Origin: CBDESM01 sp965205165
Lineage (GTDB): Bacteria; Chloroflexota; Dehalococcoidia; Bin125
Length of the DNA stretch: 64,000 nt
Direction of reading: 5' to 3'
NCBI GenBank assembly: GCA_965205165.1
Contig: OZ242037.1
Location: 62,001 to 126,000, forward strand
Part shown: piece after piece, positions 39,358 to 47,143 of the stretch
Position numbering within the stretch: the stretch's first letter is position 1
How the letters are laid out: the number at the start of each line of letters is the position of its first letter
Notes under the pieces: generated by a model
Told to the model about the DNA's origin: nothing
Databases searched by the model: none
The model's input: the letters and a program-made list of their open reading frames with translations, nothing else
Made by a program: the position numbers and the translations under genes

Positions 39358-40272
39358 ATGAGCAACGCCGGCGAGCCGGTCATCCAATGCCGCCGCTGCG
39401 GCTGGCGGCCGCGCGGGGGCGATGTCATCTGCGAATCGTGCAACGTACTGCTCGCCGGACCACCCGACTTGGGAGCCGCGGCTGGACGCGGCCGGCGCGT
39501 GGCGGCGGCGCTGATTGATGCTCTGGTCGTGGCTGTGCCCGCGATCGCGGGCTGGTTGATTTGGTCGGGCGACGTCGTCGAGGGTGTCCCGCTGACCGAT
39601 CGGCAGCAGGTCGTGCTATTCGCGGCGATCTTGATTCCATTCTCGATCTGGGCCGCCGCAGCCATGGTGCTAGTGCGGCGGCGGCAGTCGTTGGGCAAGT
39701 TGCTGCTGCAGATACGGGTAGTGCGGATCGACGGGGGCGAAATGACGAGCATCCACTATCTAGCGCGGCAGGTGGGCTGGTGGCTGATGGTTTCGGTGGG
39801 TTTATGGGCATGGATCGGGCAAATATCCGAGGCTGGCCAGCTCTACGGCGCACTGGTGCTGGCGTTGCTGTTGGTTGACGCTGGCATGCTGCTCCTTGCC
39901 CGCAGCCGCCAATCAGTCCATGACAAGATATTCAGGACGATCGTGGTCGAGGCCGCCCCTCCACCGGTCCTCCCGATCGCGGCCCAAGCAGGGGCAACAC
40001 TCGCAGCCGAGACGGATCCGTCCGCGCTGACTGCAGAAGAACCGGCCGCCCCGCTGTCCGAACTCGCAGCGGCTCCGGAGTCGACGGCTCCGATAGCGGA
40101 GTCCGGGCCAGACGAGCCGAAAGCGTCGGCGGGTGTCGAGCGCTCCGCCGAGCGCGATGGCGTGCAGCAGGAGCTGGACGAGCTCGAGCGGGTGCGGGAG
40201 TACCTCACGCCGGCGCAATACGAGCGGCGGCGGCGCTCGATTCTGGGCGAGGATGCGGTCGGGGAGCGCTGA
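39358..40272 (+). CDS. Zinc-ribbon / RDD membrane protein 2
   Basis: This encodes 304 residues and is a paralogue of gene 1: CRRCGWRPRGGDVICESC ribbon, RGRRVAAALIDALVVAVPAI, QSLGKLLLQIRVVRIDGGEM, RQSVHDKIFRTIV and a SHOCT-like ELERVREYLTPAQYERRRRS. The linker is Ala/Glu-rich rather than Pro-rich. GGAGG lies 7 bases before the ATG. The gap to gene 1 is 16 bases, so the two are probably co-transcribed and may form a heteromeric membrane protein. Confidence 0.78.
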   Translation: MSNAGEPVIQCRRCGWRPRGGDVICESCNVLLAGPPDLGAAAGRGRRVAAALIDALVVAVPAIAGWLIWSGDVVEGVPLTDRQQVVLFAAILIPFSIWAAAAMVLVRRRQSLGKLLLQIRVVRIDGGEMTSIHYLARQVGWWLMVSVGLWAWIGQISEAGQLYGALVLALLLVDAGMLLLARSRQSVHDKIFRTIVVEAAPPPVLPIAAQAGATLAAETDPSALTAEEPAAPLSELAAAPESTAPIAESGPDEPKASAGVERSAERDGVQQELDELERVREYLTPAQYERRRRSILGEDAVGER

Positions 40273-40287
40273 GCGGGGCTTGGCCGT

Positions 40288-43110
40288 TCAGGAGCAGCCG
40301 CTGGTTTCGCCGCAGTTGGGGCAGCGGAAGCAGGAGCCGCTGCGGATCATGATCGAGCCGCATTCGGCGCAGGGCGGGGCGTCGAGCTGGTTCTGAAAGC
40401 TCGCGGCCGAGGGCGTGATCGGCGCCGGGCCGCGCTCCTCGTCGGCGAGGCGGACCTCTTCGCCGAGCACCAAGCGGGCCTGATCCGGCGCGATGTCGCC
40501 TTCCAAGTAGCGCTGGCCCATCCAGCGGAAGACGTAGTCGAGGATCGAGTCGGCGTGGGAGATGTCGGAGTTGCGGGTCCAGCCGCTGGGCTCGAAGCGC
40601 ATGTGCTGGAACTTCTTGACCAAGGTCGAGAGCGGCACGCCGGACTGCAGGGCGACGGAGGTGAGGGTGCCCACGGCGTCCATCAGGCCGGAGACGGTCG
40701 AGCCTTCCTTGGAGACGTGGATGAACATCTCGCCGGGGCGGCCGTCCTCGTACTCGCCGATGGTGAAGTAGCCCTCGTGCTCGGAGATGGTGAACTTGTG
40801 GGTGACGGCGCTGCGCTCGTCGGGCAGGCGGTGGCGGCGGTAGGCGGGCGGCGAGGCGGCATCGGTGAGCTCGATCGGCCGGTCGTCCGGCGAGCTCGGC
40901 GACTGCGCCGCGCCGGCGGCACTCCCGGCGACCTTGCTGCCGCCCTCGCGGCGGCCGGTTTCGAGCGGCTGGATGCGCTTGGAGTTGTCGCGATAGATCG
41001 CGATCGCCTTGACGCCGAGCTTCCACGCTTGGACGTAGGCGTCCATGATCTGCTCGACGGTCGCGTCTTCGGGCATGTTGACGGTCTTGGAGACGGCGCC
41101 GGAGATGAAGGGCTGGACTGCGCCGAGCATGCGGACGTGGCCGAGCGGGTCGATGCTGCGGCTGCCGGATGCGGACTTGAAGGCGCAGTCGAAGATCGGC
41201 AGGTGGCGCTGGTCGAGGTTGGGCGCGCCCTCGATGCCGCCGAGCTCGTCGACGTGGCCGACGATCGCTTCGATGTCGGCGTCGCCGTAGCCGAGCCTGC
41301 GCAGGGCGGCGGGGACGGTGCGGTTGACGATCTTGAAGTAGCCGCCGCCGGAGAGGTTCTTGTACTTGATCAGGGCGATGTCGGGTTCCACGCCGGTGGT
41401 GTCGCAGTCCATCATGAAGGCGATGGTGCCGGTGGGGGCGAGCACGGTCGCCTGCGCGTTGCGGTAGCCGTGCCGCTGGCCGAGGCGGAGGGCCTGGTCC
41501 CAAGCGTCGCGGGCGGCGCGGGCGATCGGATCGGGGACGGTTTCGAGGCCGTCGATTTCGGCGACGGCCTCGCGGTGCTGGCCGATCACTCGGAGGAAGG
41601 GCTCGCGGTTTTCGGCGTAGCCGTCGAAGGAGCCGACGCGCTCGGCGATGCGGGCGGACTGGAGGTAGGCCTCGCCGGTCATGATCGCGGTGACGGCGGC
41701 GGCGAGGGCGCGGCCCTCGGTCGAGTCGTAGGGCAGGCCGCGGGCCATCAGCAGCGCGCCGAGGTTGGCGTAGCCGAGCCCGAGCGGGCGGAAGCGATGG
41801 CTGTTGCGGGCGATCAGATCGGACGGGTAGGAGGCGTTGCCGACGATGATCTCCTGCGCGGTGATCAGCACGCGGCAGGCGTGGCGGTAGGCGTCGACGT
41901 CGAAATCCTGGGTTTCGAGGTCGTAGAACTTGAGCAGGTTGAGCGAGGCGAGGTTGCAGGCGGAGTCGTTGAGGAACATGTACTCCGAGCAGGGGTTGGA
42001 GGCGTAGATGCGGTCGGTGGCGGAGCAGGGGTGCCACTTGTTGATCGTGGTGTCGAACTGCAGGCCGGGGTCGCCGCACTGGTGGGTGGCGGCGGCGATC
42101 TCGCGCAGCACCTCGCGGGCGTCCAGTTGATCCATCGGGCGGCCGTCGACCACGGCCTTGGTCCAGTAGGCGCCGCCGGACTCGACGGCGCGCATGAATT
42201 CGTCGGTCACGCGGACGCTGTGGTTGGCGTTCTGGAAGGAGACGGAGGAGTAGGCGTCGCCGTTGAGCGAGCCGTCGTAGCCGGCCTCGATCAGGGCCCA
42301 GGCCTTGCGCTCCTCCTCGGCCTTGGAGCGGATGAATTCCATGACGTCGGGGTGGTCGGCGTCGAGGATGATCATCTTGGCGGCGCGGCGGGTCTTGCCG
42401 CCGGACTTGATCACGTTGGCGAAGGCGTCGTAGCCGCGCATGAAGGAGACGGGCCCGGAGGCTACGCCGCCGCCGTTGAGCGGCTCGCGCGAGGAGCGCA
42501 GGGTGGAGAGGTTGGAGCCGGTGCCGCTGCCCCACTTGAAGAGCAGCGCCTCGCGGGTGGCGAGGTCCATGATCGATTCCATCGTGTCCTCGACGGAGTT
42601 GATGAAGCAGGCGGAGCACTGCGGCTCGGTTTCGACGCCGACGTTGAACCAGACGGGCGAGTTGAAGGCGGCGTACTGGTTGATCAGCAGGAAGCGCAGC
42701 TCCTGCGCGAAGCCGCTCTTGCCGGCCGCGTCGGTGAAGTAGCCGCCCTGCTCGCCCCAGTCGGCGATCGTGTCGACGACGCGATTGACCAGCGTCTTCA
42801 TCGAGGATTCGCGTTCGGGCGTGCCCTGCGCGCCCCAGAAGTACTTGGAGGCGACGATGTTGACCGCGGTCTGCGACCAGAAGGAGGGGGCTTCGACGCC
42901 GTCCTGCTCGAAGATGACGCCGCCGTTGTCGGAGGTGATCGCGGCGGTGCGGCGGGCCCACTCAATCTGGGCGTAGACGTCCTCGCCGGGCTTGGTGAAG
43001 CGGCGGCCGATCAGCGGCTCGCGGACGGGGCGTTCGGGCGCGGGTGCGCTGATCTCCGGCTCGGCGGGGGCGGCCGCGACGGCGGCTTCGTCGGAATCGT
43101 GATGGTGCAT
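40288..43110 (-). CDS. nrdJ: B12-dependent (class II) ribonucleotide reductase
   Basis: This encodes 940 residues from ATG 43108-43110 (MHHHDSDEA), behind AGAGGA. The catalytic barrel holds QCSACFINSVEDTMESIMDL, SGTGSNLSTLRSSRE, NPCSEYMFLNDSACNLASLN and LAPTGTIAFMMDCDTTGVEP, and the C terminus is a zinc ribbon CAECGSIMIRSGSCFRCPNC ending SGCS, which carries the shuttle cysteines. It makes deoxyribonucleotides with adenosylcobalamin, independent of oxygen. I found no cobalamin riboswitch upstream. It is divergent from the MetE-like gene. An upstream ATG at 43167 adds only 19 unlikely residues. Confidence 0.95.
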   Translation of the reverse strand: MHHHDSDEAAVAAAPAEPEISAPAPERPVREPLIGRRFTKPGEDVYAQIEWARRTAAITSDNGGVIFEQDGVEAPSFWSQTAVNIVASKYFWGAQGTPERESSMKTLVNRVVDTIADWGEQGGYFTDAAGKSGFAQELRFLLINQYAAFNSPVWFNVGVETEPQCSACFINSVEDTMESIMDLATREALLFKWGSGTGSNLSTLRSSREPLNGGGVASGPVSFMRGYDAFANVIKSGGKTRRAAKMIILDADHPDVMEFIRSKAEEERKAWALIEAGYDGSLNGDAYSSVSFQNANHSVRVTDEFMRAVESGGAYWTKAVVDGRPMDQLDAREVLREIAAATHQCGDPGLQFDTTINKWHPCSATDRIYASNPCSEYMFLNDSACNLASLNLLKFYDLETQDFDVDAYRHACRVLITAQEIIVGNASYPSDLIARNSHRFRPLGLGYANLGALLMARGLPYDSTEGRALAAAVTAIMTGEAYLQSARIAERVGSFDGYAENREPFLRVIGQHREAVAEIDGLETVPDPIARAARDAWDQALRLGQRHGYRNAQATVLAPTGTIAFMMDCDTTGVEPDIALIKYKNLSGGGYFKIVNRTVPAALRRLGYGDADIEAIVGHVDELGGIEGAPNLDQRHLPIFDCAFKSASGSRSIDPLGHVRMLGAVQPFISGAVSKTVNMPEDATVEQIMDAYVQAWKLGVKAIAIYRDNSKRIQPLETGRREGGSKVAGSAAGAAQSPSSPDDRPIELTDAASPPAYRRHRLPDERSAVTHKFTISEHEGYFTIGEYEDGRPGEMFIHVSKEGSTVSGLMDAVGTLTSVALQSGVPLSTLVKKFQHMRFEPSGWTRNSDISHADSILDYVFRWMGQRYLEGDIAPDQARLVLGEEVRLADEERGPAPITPSAASFQNQLDAPPCAECGSIMIRSGSCFRCPNCGETSGCS

Positions 43111-43409
43111 CTGCGTTCCTCTGGTGGCTGCTCCAGAAGGGGAGGTTGTGGGTAAGTGGATAGGCACTTTAGCGCCCGCGCATCGGATGGGTCAATGCTG
43201 GCCGGTTTCGCCCGTATTGCAATGCTCCATCAGCCGAATTCGGCCGCCGAAACGGGGGCGCTGGCCTCTCGTTGCGGAGCATACATCTTTTCGTACTCCT
43301 GTGCAGGGTTTGCACGGTATCCCCTTGATAGCGGGGATGGCGGGTAGACTCCGCCCAATCCGGCGGGTCCGGCATTGAGTCGGGATCCGGATTTGGGGCG
43401 GAGGTTCGA
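43111..43409. other. Intergenic region between nrdJ and the MetE-like gene
   Basis: These 299 bases have lower GC than their surroundings. I see a GTGCA/TGCAC inverted repeat near 43301-43315, an ATCCCC/GGGGAT repeat near 43319-43338, and a TAGACT box at 43345-43350. There is no gene that I can support and no B12-box-like sequence. Confidence 0.6.
43345..43350 (+). promoter_or_regulatory. -10 box TAGACT before the MetE-like gene
   Basis: TAGACT is followed 59 bases later by GTG 43410 behind GGAGG. TTGATA at 43325-43330 is rather close (14 bases) to serve as -35. Confidence 0.35.
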
Positions 43410-44459
43410 GTGGAAGCGCCGATTCACCTGCCGTTGCTGCCGACCGGGGTCGGCTCCGTCTCCTTCACCGACCCGTCCGAAGCGGTTGAGGCGGTGCTCG
43501 ATGGCTATTGGCGGCTCCCGTTCTGGCCGCAGCTGCCGGCGCGGGATCCGCTGGAGATGATGATCCCGCAGGTCGGCCTTTCGCTGCCCGGCGCGTCGTG
43601 GGACGGGCAGGTGCTGCACTGGTCGGGGGCGCTCTCGGACGCGGACGATGCGCCGCTGCCGCCGCCGGAGCGGGCGGCGGGGCTGCACGAACTGCTGCGG
43701 CGCCTGCCCGACCTGCCGGAGGAGCGGCGCTCGCGGGTGCTGAAGGGGCAGCTGGTCGGACCGATCACGCTCGGCCGCTGGTCCAACCCGGCCGGGCGCG
43801 GCCCGTTCGACGACCTCGAGCTGGTGCAGCGGCTGGCGGCTTGGCTGGGGCGGATCGCGGTGCGCATGGCCGAGGCCTTCAAGTCGCTCGGCTATCAGGC
43901 GGTGATCGTCTTCGACGAGCCGGAGCTGGCGGCCGCGGGCGAGCCGTCGGTGCCGCTGGCCTGGCGCGAGATCGAGCCGATCCTGCGCGCGGCGATCGAG
44001 CCGGTGCAGCGGGCGGGCGCGCTGGCCGGCATCCACTGCTGCGGGCGGCCGCACTGGACGCGGGTGCTCGATGCGCGGCCCAACCTGATCCACTTCGACG
44101 GGCGCGAGGGCGCGGTCGAGGACGTGATCGAGCACCGCACGGCGATCCGCGAGCATGTGGCGCGCGGCGGCTACCTGGGCTGGGGAATCTGGCCGACGGA
44201 CGCGCCCGAGACCGGGTTCGACCCGAAGGAGATGCAGTACTTCCTGGCCCGCGCGGCGCGCGAGCTCTCCTTCGTCGACGCCTCGGTCGGGCTGATCTTC
44301 AAACGCTCGATGCTGACCGGCGTCTGCGGCAACGCGGGCCTGAGCGCCGAGCAGGAGCGGCAGGCCGCGTCGGAACTGGAAGAGATGTCGATGGGCATCC
44401 GCCGCCGCTACTGGATCGCGGCGGCCACGGACGTGGACCCGGACGCGCCGCTGACCTGA
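43410..44459 (+). CDS. MetE C-terminal-domain-like / UROD-fold protein
   Basis: This encodes 349 residues from GTG 43410. It resembles the C-terminal catalytic half of cobalamin-independent methionine synthase: PLLPTGVGSVSFTDPSEAVE at the start, a GIHCCGRPHW zinc-type motif and GYLGWGIWPTDAPETGFDPK. The family includes methyltransferases such as MtaA and uroporphyrinogen decarboxylase-like proteins, so a corrinoid-linked methyl transfer is possible. It is much shorter than full MetE (about 750 residues). It is divergent from nrdJ. Confidence 0.7.
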   Translation: MEAPIHLPLLPTGVGSVSFTDPSEAVEAVLDGYWRLPFWPQLPARDPLEMMIPQVGLSLPGASWDGQVLHWSGALSDADDAPLPPPERAAGLHELLRRLPDLPEERRSRVLKGQLVGPITLGRWSNPAGRGPFDDLELVQRLAAWLGRIAVRMAEAFKSLGYQAVIVFDEPELAAAGEPSVPLAWREIEPILRAAIEPVQRAGALAGIHCCGRPHWTRVLDARPNLIHFDGREGAVEDVIEHRTAIREHVARGGYLGWGIWPTDAPETGFDPKEMQYFLARAARELSFVDASVGLIFKRSMLTGVCGNAGLSAEQERQAASELEEMSMGIRRRYWIAAATDVDPDAPLT

Positions 44460-44481
44460 TTGCGGGAGTGGCGCGGGCGGC

Positions 44482-45075
44482 TCACCAGGACATGGCGATC
44501 GGCGCGTAGGCCTTGGAGCGCAGGGCTTGGAGCAGATCCTCGAGCGAGCCGATCTCCTGCTCGAACTCCGTCGCCGCGGTCGCGATCTCGTGGATCGCAT
44601 GCGAGTCGGAGCCGCCGATCGGGGGCAGGCGGCGGTTGCGGCCGCGCGATGAGGCGCTCTGGTTCTGCAGCGGGCCGTCGCAGCCGTTGAGCCCCTCGAC
44701 GCCGTCGAACAGGTCCATCGCGTCGGGCGGCACGCGCAGGCCGGGGTCGCGGGCGGGATGGGCGAGGAACATCAGCGCGCCGCGGGCGTCGCAGAGTTCG
44801 CGCAGGCGGCGCGCCTCGGAGATGCGCGGGCGCAGCTCGTCCAAGCCGTAGACCAGCACGTGGCCGAGCTCGGTCGTGACCTCGACGCCGGTCAGCACCA
44901 GCAGGTCGGTCGTTTCGTTCAGCACCGCGACCCGCTCGGCCGGCCAGACCACGTCGTGCTCGGTCAGCACCACGCCGTCCAAGCCGCGCTCGGCCGCGTG
45001 CGCGAGCAGCTCGTGCGGGAGCACGTTGCTGTCGGTCGACCAGACGGACGTGTGGACGTGCATGTCGATCAGCAC
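44482..45075 (-). CDS. PHP-domain metal-dependent phosphoesterase
   Basis: This encodes 197 residues from GTG. The PHP metal site is complete: DMHVHTSVWSTDS, LTEHDVVWP, GVEVTTELGHVLVYG, AHPARDP and GGSDSHAIHEIA. Stand-alone PHP proteins of this length are often annotated as phosphoesterases or histidinol-phosphatase-like. The substrate is unknown. Its start is 50 bases from the -10 box of the divergent F420 operon. Confidence 0.85.
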   Translation of the reverse strand: MLIDMHVHTSVWSTDSNVLPHELLAHAAERGLDGVVLTEHDVVWPAERVAVLNETTDLLVLTGVEVTTELGHVLVYGLDELRPRISEARRLRELCDARGALMFLAHPARDPGLRVPPDAMDLFDGVEGLNGCDGPLQNQSASSRGRNRRLPPIGGSDSHAIHEIATAATEFEQEIGSLEDLLQALRSKAYAPIAMSW

Positions 45076-45125
45076 GCGGGCAGGTTCGCGCCGCGCCGCG
45101 ATTCGGGCAACCGCGCGGGCGCGTG

Positions 45126-45131
45126 TACGAT
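45126..45131 (+). promoter_or_regulatory. -10 box TACGAT, leaderless arrangement for the F420 operon
   Basis: TACGAT is followed by 6 bases and a GTG (45138) that is directly next to an ATG (45141). No Shine-Dalgarno sequence is present. Confidence 0.48.
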
Positions 45132-45137
45132 CCGCGC

Positions 45138-45488
45138 GTGATGCTCGCGCCCGGCACGGAGATCGAGATCGACGCGGAGGCGGTCGCCGACGAGCGGCAG
45201 CTCGACGGCCGCCGCCACCTGGAGCTGGTCGGCGAGGACGCCGCCGCCTCGCTCGAGGCCTCGCTGCGGTTGGTCATCACCCGCGCCGGCGGGGTCGACG
45301 AGGCGGAGCTGGAGCTCTCCGACAGCTCGGGCGAGAGCGAAACGGCCGTGCTCGACGAGGAGGGCGACGTGGAGCTGGTGGACCCGCTCTCCGCGATGCT
45401 GGCGGGCGGGGGCTTCGAGGTCTCGGTCGAGCAGGACGAGGAGGGCGCGTACCAGCTGCGTGTGTCGCGCGCGGAGGAGGGCGCATGA
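45138..45488 (+). CDS. Small acidic protein co-transcribed with cofD
   Basis: This encodes 116 residues (GTG 45138) or 115 (ATG 45141, MLAPGTEIEIDAEAVADERQ). It is strongly acidic and beta-rich: HLELVGEDAAASLEASLRLV, ELELSDSSGESETAVLDEEG, ending EGAYQLRVSRAEEGA. It has no cysteine, metal motif or membrane segment, and I recognise no family. Its stop overlaps the cofD start (ATGA at 45485), which suggests a link with F420 synthesis, such as an accessory protein, but this is inference from position. Confidence 0.6.
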   Translation: MMLAPGTEIEIDAEAVADERQLDGRRHLELVGEDAAASLEASLRLVITRAGGVDEAELELSDSSGESETAVLDEEGDVELVDPLSAMLAGGGFEVSVEQDEEGAYQLRVSRAEEGA

Positions 45489-46423
45489 CCCGCGTCGCCG
45501 TGCTCGCCGGCGGCGTCGGCGCGGCCCGCTTCCTCGACGGGCTGGTCCGCGTCGTCGACCCCGCCGGCGTCGCCGCCATCGTCAACGTCGGCGACGACAT
45601 GGAATGGGCCGGGCTGCACATCTCGCCGGACCTGGACACGGTGACGTACACGCTGTCGGGGCTGGTCAATCCGGAGATGGGCTGGGGGATCGGCGGCGAC
45701 GGGCGGCGCGTGCTGGATCGGCTGGGCTCGTTGGGTGGGCCGGACTGGTTCCTGATCGGGGACGATGACCTGGCCACGCACCTCTACCGCACGCACCGGC
45801 TGCGCGAGGGGGCGACGCTGGCGGCGGTCACGGCCGAGCTGGCGGAGCGGCTCGGCATCGGCTGCCGCATCCTGCCGGTCACCGACGACCGGCTCCGCAC
45901 CGTCGTCCGCGCGGACGAGGGCGAGCTGGCCTTCCAGGAATATTTCGTGCGGCGGCGGGCGCGGGATCAGGTGCGGGCGCTGCGCTTCGACGGCTCGGAG
46001 CGGGCGGCCCCGTCGCCGGGCGTGATCGAGACGATCGCCTCGGCCGACGCGATCGTGATCGCGCCGAGCAATCCGTTCCTCTCGATCGAGCCGATCTTCG
46101 CCGTCGCCGGCGTGAAGGAGGCGGTGATCGGTTCGCGCGCGCCGGTCGCGGCGATCAGCCCGATCATCGGCGGCGCGGCGGTCAAGGGCCCGGCGGCCGA
46201 GATCCTGGCCAGCCTCGGCCACGACGTCTCCGCGCTCGGCGTCGCCCGGCTCTACGCGGAGGTCGCCGACATCTTCATCCTCGACGAGCAGGACGCGGAT
46301 CTGGCCGCGCCGATCGCGGCGGAAACGGGACTGCGCTGCTTGGCGCTGCCGACGCTGATGAGCGGGCCGGCCGAGAAGCGGGCGTTGGCCGAAGCGACGC
46401 TGGCGGCCGCGTCGGCCGTCTGA
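45485..46423 (+). CDS. cofD: 2-phospho-L-lactate transferase (F420 biosynthesis)
   Basis: This encodes 312 residues. AGGVGAARFLDGLVRVVDPA, NVGDDMEWAGLHISPDLDTV and YTLSGLVNPEMGWGIGGDGR are the CofD/FbiA signatures, as are ISPIIGGAAVKGPAAEILAS and LPTLMSGPAEKRALAE. It joins the activated C3 phosphate unit to the deazaflavin FO to make F420-0 (or its dehydro form). The next gene cofC supplies the guanylated donor. Neither FO synthase nor the glutamate ligase is in the window. Confidence 0.94.
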   Translation: MTRVAVLAGGVGAARFLDGLVRVVDPAGVAAIVNVGDDMEWAGLHISPDLDTVTYTLSGLVNPEMGWGIGGDGRRVLDRLGSLGGPDWFLIGDDDLATHLYRTHRLREGATLAAVTAELAERLGIGCRILPVTDDRLRTVVRADEGELAFQEYFVRRRARDQVRALRFDGSERAAPSPGVIETIASADAIVIAPSNPFLSIEPIFAVAGVKEAVIGSRAPVAAISPIIGGAAVKGPAAEILASLGHDVSALGVARLYAEVADIFILDEQDADLAAPIAAETGLRCLALPTLMSGPAEKRALAEATLAAASAV

Positions 46424-46430
46424 CGCCGCG

Positions 46431-47117
46431 ATGGACGCCGCCGGCCCGACCGTCGCCGTCGTCCCCGTCCGCGGCCTCCCGGCCGGCAAGCGCCGCCTCG
46501 CCGCGCTGTTCGACGCGGACCAGCGCAACGCCCTGGTGCGGGCGATGCTGGAGGATGCGGTCAACGCGCTGCGCGGGGCGGAGACGCTCGACCAAGTGGT
46601 GATCTGCAGCCGCGACGAGGCGGCGCGCGACGAGGCGGCGGCGCTGGAGGTCGGCTTCCTCGACCAAGCGGAACTCGCGCCCGGCTACAACCGTGCCGTC
46701 GCCCACGCGCAGCAGGCCTTCGCCGACGCCGGCACCCTGCTGATCGTCCCCGCCGACATGCCGCTGCTGACGCCGACGGCGGTGGACCTGCTGGTCCGCA
46801 CCGCGCCGGAAGGCGAGGCGGTCGTGGTCGCGCCCGCGCACAACGGCGGCACCAACGGCCTGCTGCTGCGCCCGCCCGGCATCATCAAGCCCGCCTTCGG
46901 CCCCTCCTCCGCCCGCGCCCACGCCCAAGCCGCCGCCGCAGCCGGCCGCGCCGGCGTCCCCTACCGCGCCGCCAACATCGACGTCTGGGCCTGGGACGTC
47001 GACACCCCCGCCGACCTCCGCGAACTCCGCGCCCTGATCCCCCAGCTCCCCCCCGAGATCGCCCCCCGAACCCGGGCGTGGCTTGCTGATAACCTGAGTC
47101 GAACGGAAACGGATTGA
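46431..47117 (+). CDS. cofC: 2-phospholactate (or phosphoenolpyruvate) guanylyltransferase
   Basis: This encodes 228 residues. The nucleotidyl-transferase start VAVVPVRGLPAGKRRLAALF is followed by LLIVPADMPLLTPTAVDLLV and VVVAPAHNGGTNGLLLRPPG, all typical of CofC/FbiD. It activates 2-phospho-L-lactate, or PEP in actinobacterial-type pathways, with GTP, for use by CofD. It lies 7 bases after cofD, so the two are one operon. Which substrate it uses cannot be read from these motifs. Confidence 0.92.
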   Translation: MDAAGPTVAVVPVRGLPAGKRRLAALFDADQRNALVRAMLEDAVNALRGAETLDQVVICSRDEAARDEAAALEVGFLDQAELAPGYNRAVAHAQQAFADAGTLLIVPADMPLLTPTAVDLLVRTAPEGEAVVVAPAHNGGTNGLLLRPPGIIKPAFGPSSARAHAQAAAAAGRAGVPYRAANIDVWAWDVDTPADLRELRALIPQLPPEIAPRTRAWLADNLSRTETD

Positions 47118-47143
47118 CCGAATCGAACGGAGCGGGGTGGGCA

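Noticed and set aside
40555..43155. An 866-residue plus-strand open frame opposite nrdJ
   Set aside because: The nrdJ frame has all catalytic and zinc motifs; this frame is low-complexity Gly/Val/Asp-rich shadow.
43111..43409. Cobalamin riboswitch upstream of nrdJ or the MetE-like gene
   Set aside because: I found no B12-box-like sequence or matching conserved core in the 299 bases.
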